Source: CAZOIA01 sp964579675 (GTDB taxonomy: Bacteria > Planctomycetota > Phycisphaerae > UBA1845 > PWPN01). From it: DNA of 26,355 bases. The notes below the pieces were generated by a model. That model saw only the letters and a program-made list of their open reading frames with translations. It was not told where the DNA came from and did not search any database. The first letter of the stretch is position 1, and each line of letters opens with the position of its first letter. Location of the stretch: assembly GCA_964579675.1 (NCBI GenBank), contig CAZOIA010000065.1, forward strand, positions 1 to 26,355, written 5' to 3'. A program made the position numbers and the translations under genes. Shown here in pieces: positions 1 through 6,763 of the stretch.

Positions 1-1
1 C

Positions 2-118
2 GGGGTGAGCTATGAGGTCTACGTGATCCCCGCCCCGGGGGCGGTGGTGCTCGGCCTGATCGGGCTCGGTGTTGTCGGGTGGCTGAAGAAGCGGTTCTTG
101 CCTTGCCGCCCGGACTGA
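2..118 (+). CDS. PEP-CTERM sorting-domain protein, C-terminal fragment
   Basis: Only the last 38 codons are inside the window, and the gene begins upstream of base 1. The visible tail has IPAPGA, then a hydrophobic stretch (VVLGLIGLGVVGW), then KKR and a short end, which is the three-part layout of a PEP-CTERM signal (Pro-rich motif, transmembrane helix, basic residues). Proteins with this tail are exported and processed by an exosortase to the cell surface or extracellular matrix. The IPAPGA variant is common in Planctomycetota. Nothing can be said about the functional domain, which is outside the window. The TGA stop is at 116-118. Confidence 0.8.
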   Translation, partial: GVSYEVYVIPAPGAVVLGLIGLGVVGWLKKRFLPCRPD

Positions 119-129
119 CCACCGGGGGC
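105..129 (+). terminator. GC-rich hairpin over the PEP-CTERM stop codon
   Basis: Bases 105-113 pair with 122-129 (8 bp with one bulged G) around an 8-nt loop that holds the stop codon. No T-run follows, so this is at best a factor-dependent terminator or an mRNA 3'-end stabiliser. The rest of the 119-287 gap shows no gene. Confidence 0.25.
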
Positions 130-287
130 AGAATCGGCGGGATTGCCAGGCTCATTGCCTTCATGTCACCGAGTAACAGCGATTCCTTTGCGCTTCGGCG
201 ACTCATGCTGAACGCAGTTGTTCGGCACCCCTTTTTGCACGACGTGGGCTCGTCGAGGGGGGACGTGCAGCACGATCATGCAGCGGG

Positions 288-1868
288 TCAGACGATCAAA
301 AACACAGCCATCACAACGACGAAGGTCGGGATCAGGACGCCGCCGCTGTAGAGCATGTACCCGAAGAAGCTGGGCATTCTGACGCCGGCCTGCTCGGCAA
401 TGCTTTTCACCATGAAGTTGGGCCCGTTACCAATGTAGGTGTTGGCGCCCATGAACACGGCCCCGAGCGATACGCCGACGAGCAGGGGTATGGGAATGGT
501 GGCAAGGGCGGTCTGGACGTGTTCCATAAGGGCCACGCCGTCGGGGGCAAGCGTGCCGGCAGTCTGGAAGTAGACGACGTAAGTCGGGGCGTTGTCGAGG
601 AAACTCGACAGGATCCCGGTTGCCCAGAAGAACTGCCACGGGCGGCTCAGGCCGAGTTCGGGCCCCTTGATGTTCAGGATCTCGACCGGCACCTGCATGG
701 TGATGAAGATGCCGATGAACAACGCCGCCACCTCGATGATGGCGAAGAAATTGAACTTGTTCTCCTGGCGGATCCTGGGCGAGCTGGTGACCCAGGCGAC
801 GGCAACGAAGCCTAGCTGGGCGGCCTCCCGCAGATAGTCCGGGACAACGAAGTACCTGCCCAGGAAGGGCTTTCCCGGCACCAGAAGCGCGACCGACAGC
901 ACCACGCCCAGCAGCCAGGCGAAGTTGAGCAGACCGCAAAACCGCAACGGCTCGATGTGCACTTGATCGAGGAGATGATCGAGCGGCGGCTCCTTCTTGT
1001 ATAGCCGGGTATCCCAGATCCAGTAAACCACGAGCAGCACCGCGCAGCAGAACAGCCACGGCTTCCAGAGACCCAACGTCCACAGGAAGGGCACGCCGAA
1101 AAGGTAGCCCAGAAACAGCGGTGGATCGCCGATCGGCAGCAGGCACCCGCCGATGTTGCTCACCAGGAAAATGAAGAAGATCACCGTGTGCCGGACGTAG
1201 CGACGCTCGCGGTTGGTTTGCAGCAGCGGGCGGATGAGCAGCATCGACGCCCCGGTCGTCCCGATGAAGCTGGCCAACAAGGCGCCGGTGGCGATGAAGG
1301 CCACGTTCGTCATGGGTGTGGCCTTCAGGTCGCCGCGCAACTGGATGCCCCCGCTGATCGTGTACAGGCTGAACAGGAGCACGATGAAGGGGACATACTC
1401 GGCAAGGACGGCGTGGTCGAGTACCTGGAGAACGGTGGGCGTGCCGGGCTCGGCCAGGTGCTCCCCGTGGCCGAAACCGGTCCCACGAAGGAAGTAATAG
1501 CCCAACGTGACCACGGCCAGAGCCGCGGCAATGATGAACTTGTTCTTGTTGTGGTGCCACCAGTGGGACGTCCTGGGGATCAGGGGCAGGATCGCGATGC
1601 ACAGCAGGATCGCACCGAACGGCGCGACGGCGATCAGTGAGGGCGCTTCGTGTGAGCCTTGCTCGTCGTGACCTTCGTGTGAGGCAGGGTGATCCGCGTG
1701 CTGGTGGTGTTCCGCCGGTTGTGTCGCGCCCGGCATTGCGGGTGCGGCGGGGGGCTGGTGGGCAGGTTCGTGTTGCGCCAGCGCAGGATGCCCCCAAGCC
1801 AGCCAACCCGCGGCGAGCCCCAGGGCAATGACGGCTCGAACCCGAGATCCCTTCATAGAGCGATACAT
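288..1868 (-). CDS. NhaD/CitMHS-type sodium:proton antiporter or citrate-type transporter
   Basis: A polytopic inner-membrane protein of 526 aa with about a dozen hydrophobic segments. The ion-transporter superfamily signatures include ASFIGTTGASMLLIRPLL, SNIGGCLLPIGDPPLFLGYL, SSFLDNAPTYVVYF and MGANTYIGNGPNFMVK. These resemble the putative citrate transporter group (CitMHS_2) and the NhaD antiporters, so the likely substrate is Na+/H+ or a carboxylate, which the sequence alone cannot decide. The start at 1868 (or the ATG at 1856) is chosen because it gives a signal peptide ending ALAQ; neither start has a strong ribosome-binding site. The mature N-terminus is a His-rich segment of about 45 residues before the first core helix. 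Convergent with the PEP-CTERM gene and divergent from the Uma2 remnant. Confidence 0.85.
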   Translation of the reverse strand: MYRSMKGSRVRAVIALGLAAGWLAWGHPALAQHEPAHQPPAAPAMPGATQPAEHHQHADHPASHEGHDEQGSHEAPSLIAVAPFGAILLCIAILPLIPRTSHWWHHNKNKFIIAAALAVVTLGYYFLRGTGFGHGEHLAEPGTPTVLQVLDHAVLAEYVPFIVLLFSLYTISGGIQLRGDLKATPMTNVAFIATGALLASFIGTTGASMLLIRPLLQTNRERRYVRHTVIFFIFLVSNIGGCLLPIGDPPLFLGYLFGVPFLWTLGLWKPWLFCCAVLLVVYWIWDTRLYKKEPPLDHLLDQVHIEPLRFCGLLNFAWLLGVVLSVALLVPGKPFLGRYFVVPDYLREAAQLGFVAVAWVTSSPRIRQENKFNFFAIIEVAALFIGIFITMQVPVEILNIKGPELGLSRPWQFFWATGILSSFLDNAPTYVVYFQTAGTLAPDGVALMEHVQTALATIPIPLLVGVSLGAVFMGANTYIGNGPNFMVKSIAEQAGVRMPSFFGYMLYSGGVLIPTFVVVMAVFLIV

Positions 1869-1993
1869 CGGCACAAAGTAGGTTCCCGTGTAGCTTTGCT
1901 GAGTGATTCTTCCGGGGCACCCGAGATGAACATGCCGCCAGGGCCGATGGTAACCTGGCCGGCGGTTTGGCACAATACCAGGGAGGTGTCAGA

Positions 1994-2197
1994 ATGGTGG
2001 CTGTCCTTTCTCCACGTGCGTTGCCGGAAATCCGCTTCACAGTTGACGAGTACCTCCAGGCCGACCTGCCCGAAGGACAGCGCTACGAACTTGTGGACGG
2101 AGCCGTCGAAATGACCTCGGCCCCGGACGGAGCACACGACGAGGTTCTTGAGGCCCTTCTCGATGCGGTCTGGGCGTATCGTCGCAGGCATCCCGAT
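1994..2197 (+). pseudogene. Uma2 family (DUF820) endonuclease-like gene, 5' remnant
   Basis: A good ribosome-binding site (GGGAGG at 1981-1986) precedes an ATG at 1994. The first 68 residues match the N-terminus of Uma2/DUF820 proteins: FTVDEYLQ, then GQRYELVDGAVEM, then a His and a helical stretch ending AYRRRHPD. Family members are about 180-200 aa and carry PD-(D/E)XK-like residues further on. Here the similarity stops abruptly, and the frame runs on to 2470 as low-quality sequence overlapping the next gene. No continuation of the family was found in the other two frames, so this looks like a deletion or recombination junction rather than a simple frameshift. Confidence 0.65.
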
Positions 2198-2276
2198 TCG
2201 TCATCTCAGCCTGCGGGGCAGACCAGGCCCGTGGCAACCTCAAGTCCGCCCCATCTCGGGACCGATACCACGCACG

Positions 2277-3929
2277 ATGGCCTTATGGCACCGAGCAAAT
2301 CCCCGCTGCATCAGGGTGCCTGCACGCCCACACCCAGGCAGGGGCTCGGTCTGGACCAACATTGCCACGCTGACGTGTGCGGCATGGCTCTGTTGCCCCG
2401 CCGGCTTGGCTCAGGCTCAGAACACGCTTCCAGTGGCGTCGGACGCCTCCTGTACGATCGGGCCTGGTGAGGCCGTCACCGTCACACTCGATGCTTCCGA
2501 CGGCGACGGTGACTCCCTCAGTTTCATCATCGCCTCGCTGCCCAGCAAAGGCACACTGTCCTCCGGCTCGACCTCACTGACCAGCAGCGATCTGCCCTAC
2601 ACGATCAGCGCCGGCGGAGACAGCATCACCTTCACCGCCGACAGCGACGAACACGGCACCGACACCTTTCAGTTCAAGGCCAACGACGGGACCGGCGATT
2701 CGAACACCGCTACGGTCAGTATCGTGATCAACCAACCGCCGGCGCAGACGGACAACACATTCTCTACGCAGCCGAACGCCGATCTGACAATCACCCTGCC
2801 GGCCGAGGATCCCGATGGCGACACCTTGTCCTACGTCATCGCCGCTCTGCCCGGGCACGGACGTCTCACGAGCGGATCGACCACACTCACCGACGACGAC
2901 CTCCCTCTCGAGACCGCCACCGCTGATTTGACCTACTCGCCGGATGCGAATTATCACGGCCACGACTGCTTCGACTTCACCGCCACCGATGGCACCGAGG
3001 GTACCGGCACGATCACGGTCGAGATCGAGATCAACACCGCACCCGTGCCCGACGACATAAGCACGACCGTCCTGCCCGACGGCACCACGACAATCCAACT
3101 CACCAGCACCGATGCGGACCGAGACCCTGTCCGGTACCGGATCATCAGCTTGCCGACCCACGGCACGCTCGACGCGGGAGGCGCCGGGATCACCGACGGC
3201 GACCTGCCGTTGCTTCTCGACGCCGGCGAGACAACCGTCACCTACACGGTGGACGCGGGCTATCAGGGTACCGACAGCTTCCACTACCGCGTGCAAGATG
3301 ACGTGGCGGCATCCGACCGGGCCGTGGTCACGATCGTGGTGAACACCCCGCCCGTCTCACCCGCGGTTTCGCTCACCGGGACCGAGAACGGCACGGTCGA
3401 GGGCGTGCTGACACCAACCGACGCCGACGGTGACTCGCTGGTCGTCCGCATCACCCGGCTGCCTGGTGCCGGCACGCTCAAGATCGGCGGCAGCACCGTC
3501 ACGAGTACCACGACCGAGTACAGTCCCTCCGGCTCCGACCTGTCGTTCGTCTACACGCCGGACGGCGGCATGGTCGGCGAGGACTCCTTCGACTGGGTGG
3601 CCAACGACGGGAAAGAGGACTCGACGCCCGGCACGGTGACCATCACGGTCAACGAGGACCCGTCTCAGGAGAACCAGGCGTCCGCGGATGAGAACAGCTC
3701 GGACGATGCGTCCCAGGACGGCGAAGAAGTGCTCGCCGAAGCGCCGTCCGAGCCCGTTACCGGACTGTGTGGGTTGCTCGTGTTCGAGCCCGCCTTGCTG
3801 ATGCTCATGCTCCTTCTCATTCCGCGACGTGTTTTCCTCCAGAATAACCGCGGACTGAACATCAAGCTCCGCCGCCCCGGTGCCGAACCAACCACCAGAC
3901 CTGGCCATCCTCCGACGCTTGAGGGGTAA
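2277..3929 (+). CDS. Secreted cadherin-like tandem repeat protein with C-terminal membrane tail
   Basis: About 550 aa. After a signal-like segment ending AGLAQAQ come four tandem beta-sandwich repeats of about 95-100 aa. Each carries a DxDGDxLS/V-type calcium-binding motif early, a G(T/R)L turn, and a closing (G)xDSFxxxxxDG motif (GTDTFQFKANDG, GHDCFDFTATDG, GTDSFHYRVQDD, GEDSFDWVANDG), followed by NxPP linkers. This is the cadherin_5/VCBS-like architecture of bacterial surface proteins. An acidic, Ser-rich spacer leads to a Cys-Gly plus hydrophobic segment (VTGLCGLLVFEPALLMLML) and a basic tail, so membrane anchoring or sorting is likely. The start is uncertain: ATG 2277 has no good ribosome-binding site, leaves a long n-region of about 25 residues and lies just past a truncated Uma2 gene. 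GTG 2316 is an alternative. Confidence 0.75.
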   Translation: MALWHRANPRCIRVPARPHPGRGSVWTNIATLTCAAWLCCPAGLAQAQNTLPVASDASCTIGPGEAVTVTLDASDGDGDSLSFIIASLPSKGTLSSGSTSLTSSDLPYTISAGGDSITFTADSDEHGTDTFQFKANDGTGDSNTATVSIVINQPPAQTDNTFSTQPNADLTITLPAEDPDGDTLSYVIAALPGHGRLTSGSTTLTDDDLPLETATADLTYSPDANYHGHDCFDFTATDGTEGTGTITVEIEINTAPVPDDISTTVLPDGTTTIQLTSTDADRDPVRYRIISLPTHGTLDAGGAGITDGDLPLLLDAGETTVTYTVDAGYQGTDSFHYRVQDDVAASDRAVVTIVVNTPPVSPAVSLTGTENGTVEGVLTPTDADGDSLVVRITRLPGAGTLKIGGSTVTSTTTEYSPSGSDLSFVYTPDGGMVGEDSFDWVANDGKEDSTPGTVTITVNEDPSQENQASADENSSDDASQDGEEVLAEAPSEPVTGLCGLLVFEPALLMLMLLLIPRRVFLQNNRGLNIKLRRPGAEPTTRPGHPPTLEG

Positions 3930-4002
3930 GAGTATAGGGGCGTGGGCCACGGCCGATCCGACGCGGAGCGGCCGCAACTCCAGTCGCCAGGGGGTAGTCG
4001 TC

Positions 4003-4380
4003 ATGTTAACCAACGACATCGTCAAGCTGACCCGAGATCGAATTGCAGAGTTGGTCCGTTCGCGGGAGGCTCCCGAGAGTGACTACACCGGAAACGAACG
4101 CCGCCGGGCGCCTCGTTGGCCTTTCCCCGGCGCGATCGGACTCCGGCCTGCCGACGGCGGTGGTGACGAGACGTGGTTCGGGACCTGTCGTGACGTCAGT
4201 ATCACCGGTGTTGGAATCACCTGCGAGCGCTACTTCGAGCCCGGAACCGCGCTCGAAATCGCCCTCCATTTGCCCGAGGCCACTTTCTGCGGAAAGGCCG
4301 TCGTCCGATATTGCGTGGAGCTCGAAGCGGATACCGAAGACGAATACGCCATGGGCCTCGAGTTCGATTTCGACGAGTAG
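4003..4380 (+). CDS. PilZ domain protein (putative cyclic-di-GMP receptor)
   Basis: A 125-aa protein with a single PilZ domain. The RxxxR loop is R34-x3-R38 within NERRRAPR, and the second motif is D64-x-S66-x-x-G69 in DVSITGVG. Both are the ligand-contact motifs for cyclic-di-GMP in this family. The rest is a beta-barrel pattern (GTALEIALHLP, FCGKAVVRYC) closing with MGLEFDFDE. ATG 4003 was chosen over longer forms because AGGGGG lies about 8 nt upstream and the conserved region follows directly. It has no other domain, so it would act as a stand-alone adaptor. Its last 151 bp are also coding on the opposite strand for the C-terminus of the phosphatase. Confidence 0.85.
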   Translation: MLTNDIVKLTRDRIAELVRSREAPESDYTGNERRRAPRWPFPGAIGLRPADGGGDETWFGTCRDVSITGVGITCERYFEPGTALEIALHLPEATFCGKAVVRYCVELEADTEDEYAMGLEFDFDE

Positions 4381-4973
4381 CCGCGGCACACCAGCGACTC
4401 GTAATAGCGGCGCAAATGCTCGCAAAGCTGCGGCTTGCGCCGTGGGGTGATGCCGTATCGGCCCGCCTCCGCCAGGGCCTGATCGACATCCCAGCCGCAG
4501 TACTTCATGCGCCAGGCCGCGTAGGCCGCCCCCGTGCGACACACGCCCGCCGCGCAATGAACCAGCAACGGACGCCGCGATTCGTCCGCGATTGCCTCGG
4601 CCGCCCGGTCCAGCAGATCGAAGTCGGCACAGCCGTCACCCGGCATGCCTACGCGGACCAACGCCACACCCTCGCGCTTGAGCAGCGCCTCCTCTTTTTG
4701 CTGGTAGGGCATATCCGGCTCATTCGTCATCAGGGTCAGAACGGTCTTGAGCCGGTACTTGCGAATGACCCGCGCCAGCGGCCACTGCTCCAGGTAGCCC
4801 GAACGGTAGAGCTGCCCCGGCACCACCACCGCAAAACGCTTCGCCAGCACGTGATGCCGGCCGTATTTGATCCCCACGCCCCCCGCCGCGATGAGGATCC
4901 CAAGCACCCCCCAAACGACAAACCGCCGCCTGGCGGGCCGAACTCCTCCAGCATCTCTGCCACTTTCACACAT
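4230..4973 (-). CDS. Membrane-anchored dual-specificity/tyrosine protein phosphatase
   Basis: About 247 aa. One N-terminal transmembrane helix (FVVWGVLGILIAAGGVGI) is followed by a phosphatase domain. The signature HCAAGVCRTGA supplies the CX5R loop (C140 nucleophile, R146 phosphate binding), with the upstream LYRSG and VLTLM segments typical of DSP-like enzymes. An Asp near PGDGCADFD could be the general acid. The domain would lie on the cytoplasmic or periplasmic face depending on helix orientation; the Arg-rich N-terminal side argues for a type II layout. Conserved sequence ends near residue 198, and the last roughly 50 residues (Ser-rich) are encoded antisense to the PilZ gene. The start is ambiguous: ATG 4973 or GTG 4985, both inside a 16-bp tandem repeat. 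Confidence 0.8.
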   Translation of the reverse strand: MCESGRDAGGVRPARRRFVVWGVLGILIAAGGVGIKYGRHHVLAKRFAVVVPGQLYRSGYLEQWPLARVIRKYRLKTVLTLMTNEPDMPYQQKEEALLKREGVALVRVGMPGDGCADFDLLDRAAEAIADESRRPLLVHCAAGVCRTGAAYAAWRMKYCGWDVDQALAEAGRYGITPRRKPQLCEHLRRYYESLVCRGYSSKSNSRPMAYSSSVSASSSTQYRTTAFPQKVASGKWRAISSAVPGSK

Positions 4974-5062
4974 CTGCACCGTCACACATTTACACTTTCA
5001 CCCATTGTCACCTTCGCCCATTCTCACCTTCACCCGTTCTCACTTTCCCACCCTCACGGTTT
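4967..5062. repeat. 16-bp tandem repeat, five to six copies
   Basis: Units start at 4967, 4983, 4999, 5015, 5031 and 5047 (the last degenerate). The plus-strand consensus is close to CACCCATTCTCACCTT. On the minus strand several units carry a GGTG-like purine run followed by ATG, so copies present start-like signals every 16 nt in rotating frames at the 5' end of the phosphatase gene. Confidence 0.85.
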
Positions 5063-5168
5063 CCTCCTCACCGGCGTTGTGCCATAAAAGAAGCGACGCC
5101 GCAAGCAAGCGCCCGCGACGCCACGGGAGTTCCGACAAGACTTTCCGCGCCCACCCGGCCTGCCGCCG

Positions 5169-5867
5169 CTACCTGCGCCCGCCGAGCAGCCCCGATCGCA
5201 TCAGATGATAGAGCAGGATCAGGATGGCTGTGATCGTGGCCGCCACGTACGTCATCGCTGCCGCGTTCAGGACCCGGCCTACCTCACGATCTTCCGCCTG
5301 CGAGACGAGCCCGCTCGTCACCAGCGTCTTACGGGCCCGCCGGCTCGCGTTGAACTCCACCGGCAGGTTCACGATCTGAAAAACCACGACCATGGTGAAC
5401 AACGCACATGCGATCAAGGCCAGGGGCCGCCACAATCCAATCCCGATGATCAACAGGATGAAACTGAAACTTGAGCCGAAGTTCGCCAGCGGCACAACGC
5501 TGTTGCGCAGCGCCAGGGGCGCGTACCCACGAGCATGCTGAATCGCATGACCCACCTCGTGAGCCGCCACGCCCGCCGCCGCGACAGATCGTCCGTGGTA
5601 GACGTCAGGACTCAGCCGTAACACCCTGTGACGGGGATCATAATGGTCGGACAGGTGACCCTGCACGGGCTCAATGGCGACGTCATTGATGCCCTCCTGA
5701 TCGAGAATGGCCTGGGCAATATCCCGGCCAGTCCATCCCCGGCGGGTGGCGATCTTGCCTGCGCGGGCGAACACGGACTTGACCTTGAGGCTGGCGTAAG
5801 CCCCGAGCAGAACACCCGGGGCAATAATCAGGAAGTAGAGCGGGTCGAGGAACAAGAACGCAAGCAT
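5169..5867 (-). CDS. YugP-type zinc metallopeptidase (membrane)
   Basis: A 232-aa integral membrane protein of the Zn_peptidase_2 (YugP) family, related to the HtpX/M48 membrane proteases. HEVGH at residues 103-107 (in AAHEVGHAIQHA) is the HExxH zinc motif, preceded by DHYDPRHRVLRLS, which is characteristic of this family. A hydrophobic N-terminus (residues 1-25), two helices around residues 125-165 and a C-terminal helix place it in the inner membrane. ATG 5867 has a near-perfect ribosome-binding site and sets the start; a longer reading frame to 6050 would lack one. An exact sigma-54 promoter lies 85 nt upstream in the same orientation, so it is probably transcribed separately from the ACT gene. 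Its substrate is unknown; the family is thought to act in membrane protein quality control. Confidence 0.9.
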   Translation of the reverse strand: MLAFLFLDPLYFLIIAPGVLLGAYASLKVKSVFARAGKIATRRGWTGRDIAQAILDQEGINDVAIEPVQGHLSDHYDPRHRVLRLSPDVYHGRSVAAAGVAAHEVGHAIQHARGYAPLALRNSVVPLANFGSSFSFILLIIGIGLWRPLALIACALFTMVVVFQIVNLPVEFNASRRARKTLVTSGLVSQAEDREVGRVLNAAAMTYVAATITAILILLYHLMRSGLLGGRR

Positions 5868-5871
5868 CGAA

Positions 5872-5880
5872 ACCTCCTTT
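5872..5880 (-). promoter_or_regulatory. Strong ribosome-binding site of the YugP gene
   Basis: The minus strand reads AAAGGAGGT, ending 4 nt before ATG 5867. It decides the start codon. Confidence 0.9.
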
Positions 5881-5951
5881 GATGAGCCGCTGGCCCGACC
5901 TTGTTCTTCAGATCCGACGCACTCTCCCCTCTTATACGTCCCTGTGCGGTG

Positions 5952-5966
5952 GCAAGGCCGGTGCCA
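5952..5966 (-). promoter_or_regulatory. Sigma-54 (-24/-12) promoter for the YugP peptidase
   Basis: The minus strand reads TGGCAC-CGGCC-TTGC, an exact match to the -24 and -12 core with the required GG-N10-GC spacing. The predicted start of transcription is near 5940, giving a leader of about 70 nt. Just upstream of the -24 element lies the symmetric CCGGAAAAACCGG (5970-5982), a possible protein-binding site. Confidence 0.75.
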
Positions 5967-6050
5967 ATCCCGGAAAAACCGGCAAAACCTTGGCGCCGCC
6001 GGACTTATGCTCACCGACGCCGGGCGTCGGTCCCGCCATATTGGCAGCAC

Positions 6051-6524
6051 CTACCCGTTGCTCTCCAGGTCCGCCTCGCTGAGCACTGTGAATCCCTTCT
6101 CCTGCAGGGTGTCAATGGCGATTTCCATGTTGTCCACGTGCAGGGCAATGGCCGGGCCGACCTGAGCCGGCAGTAGCGGGTACGCATAACCGATATTGAT
6201 CTCGCTGCTGAGCAGGACCGACCAGACCGCCAGCAGCCCCCGTTTGCCGGGCGGCAACCCGACCACCACCAGTTCAGCCACGCTGACCGCGAAACCCGCC
6301 TCCCCCAGCAGGGCCAACGCCTCGTCGGGCGAATCGAACAGCAGCCGGACCACGGAGCAGTCTACCGAGTCCACCACAGACAGGGCAAGGATCCTAATGT
6401 CTTGCCTGGCAAACACTTGCGCCAATCGGAGGAGTTGGCCCGGGCGATTGTCCACGAAGATCGAGACCTGCCTGACCGTGGGGAAGCCCTGGCCCTCCAG
6501 TGTTCCGTAAGGTGGGCGAACCAT
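6051..6524 (-). CDS. Tandem ACT-domain protein (amino-acid-binding regulator)
   Basis: A 157-aa protein made of two ACT folds and no catalytic domain. The first begins VRQVSIFVDNRPGQLLRLAQ, the usual N-terminal ACT strand and helix with the DNRPG turn, and continues IRILALSVVDSVDCSVVRL. The second runs from AELVVVGLPPGKRGLLAVW with INIGYAYPLL. Stand-alone double ACT proteins are thought to sense amino acids or related small ligands; the ligand here is unknown. ATG 6524 is used because it immediately precedes the domain, although its ribosome-binding site is weak. It lies 183 bp upstream of the YugP gene and is divergent from dnaK. Confidence 0.85.
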   Translation of the reverse strand: MVRPPYGTLEGQGFPTVRQVSIFVDNRPGQLLRLAQVFARQDIRILALSVVDSVDCSVVRLLFDSPDEALALLGEAGFAVSVAELVVVGLPPGKRGLLAVWSVLLSSEINIGYAYPLLPAQVGPAIALHVDNMEIAIDTLQEKGFTVLSEADLESNG

Positions 6525-6686
6525 GGCCACGGTTCTGTTCCAGCTCCCGAATCGGCAGGTGTGCCAATCCCGAGGAATCGCCCCCTGCCACTCTGGCAGG
6601 CTAACGCCAGTATGTACCATCGGCACGATTACGCAACATCCTGTAAATGAACAAGTTAAGAAAAAGCACCCGTCGGCGGCGGCCGC

Positions 6687-6701
6687 TGGCACCCCACTTG
6701 C
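6687..6701 (+). promoter_or_regulatory. Sigma-54 (-24/-12) promoter for dnaK
   Basis: The sequence TGGCAC-CCCAC-TTGC matches the -24/-12 core exactly with correct spacing and points at dnaK. The predicted start is near 6713, giving a 5' leader of about 50 nt to ATG 6764. No CIRCE element (TTAGCACTC-N9-GAGTGCTAA) was found between 6525 and 6763. Confidence 0.7.
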
Positions 6702-6763
6702 CAAGCCACTCGTGGGGCTGTGCGCCCGCAGAGGGACATAGCAGCAGCCCGAGGAGCACGGCT

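Noticed and set aside
223..238. Sigma-54-like CGGCAC...TTGC on the plus strand
   Set aside because: The spacer is 6 instead of 5, the first base is not T, and no plus-strand gene follows.
236..269. TGCACG / CGTGCA inverted repeat near the NhaD-like stop
   Set aside because: Only 6 bp with a 22-nt loop and A-rich rather than T-rich flank on the minus strand; not convincing.
427..2040. Second long minus-strand frame over the NhaD-like gene
   Set aside because: The product is Arg/Pro/His-rich without membrane helices; the other frame encodes the real transporter.
6689..6723. Inverted repeat GCAC-CCCAC / GTGGG-GCT-GTGC upstream of dnaK
   Set aside because: It overlaps the sigma-54 core, and most of it would lie upstream of the predicted transcription start. 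It is too imperfect to call an operator and is not a CIRCE element.
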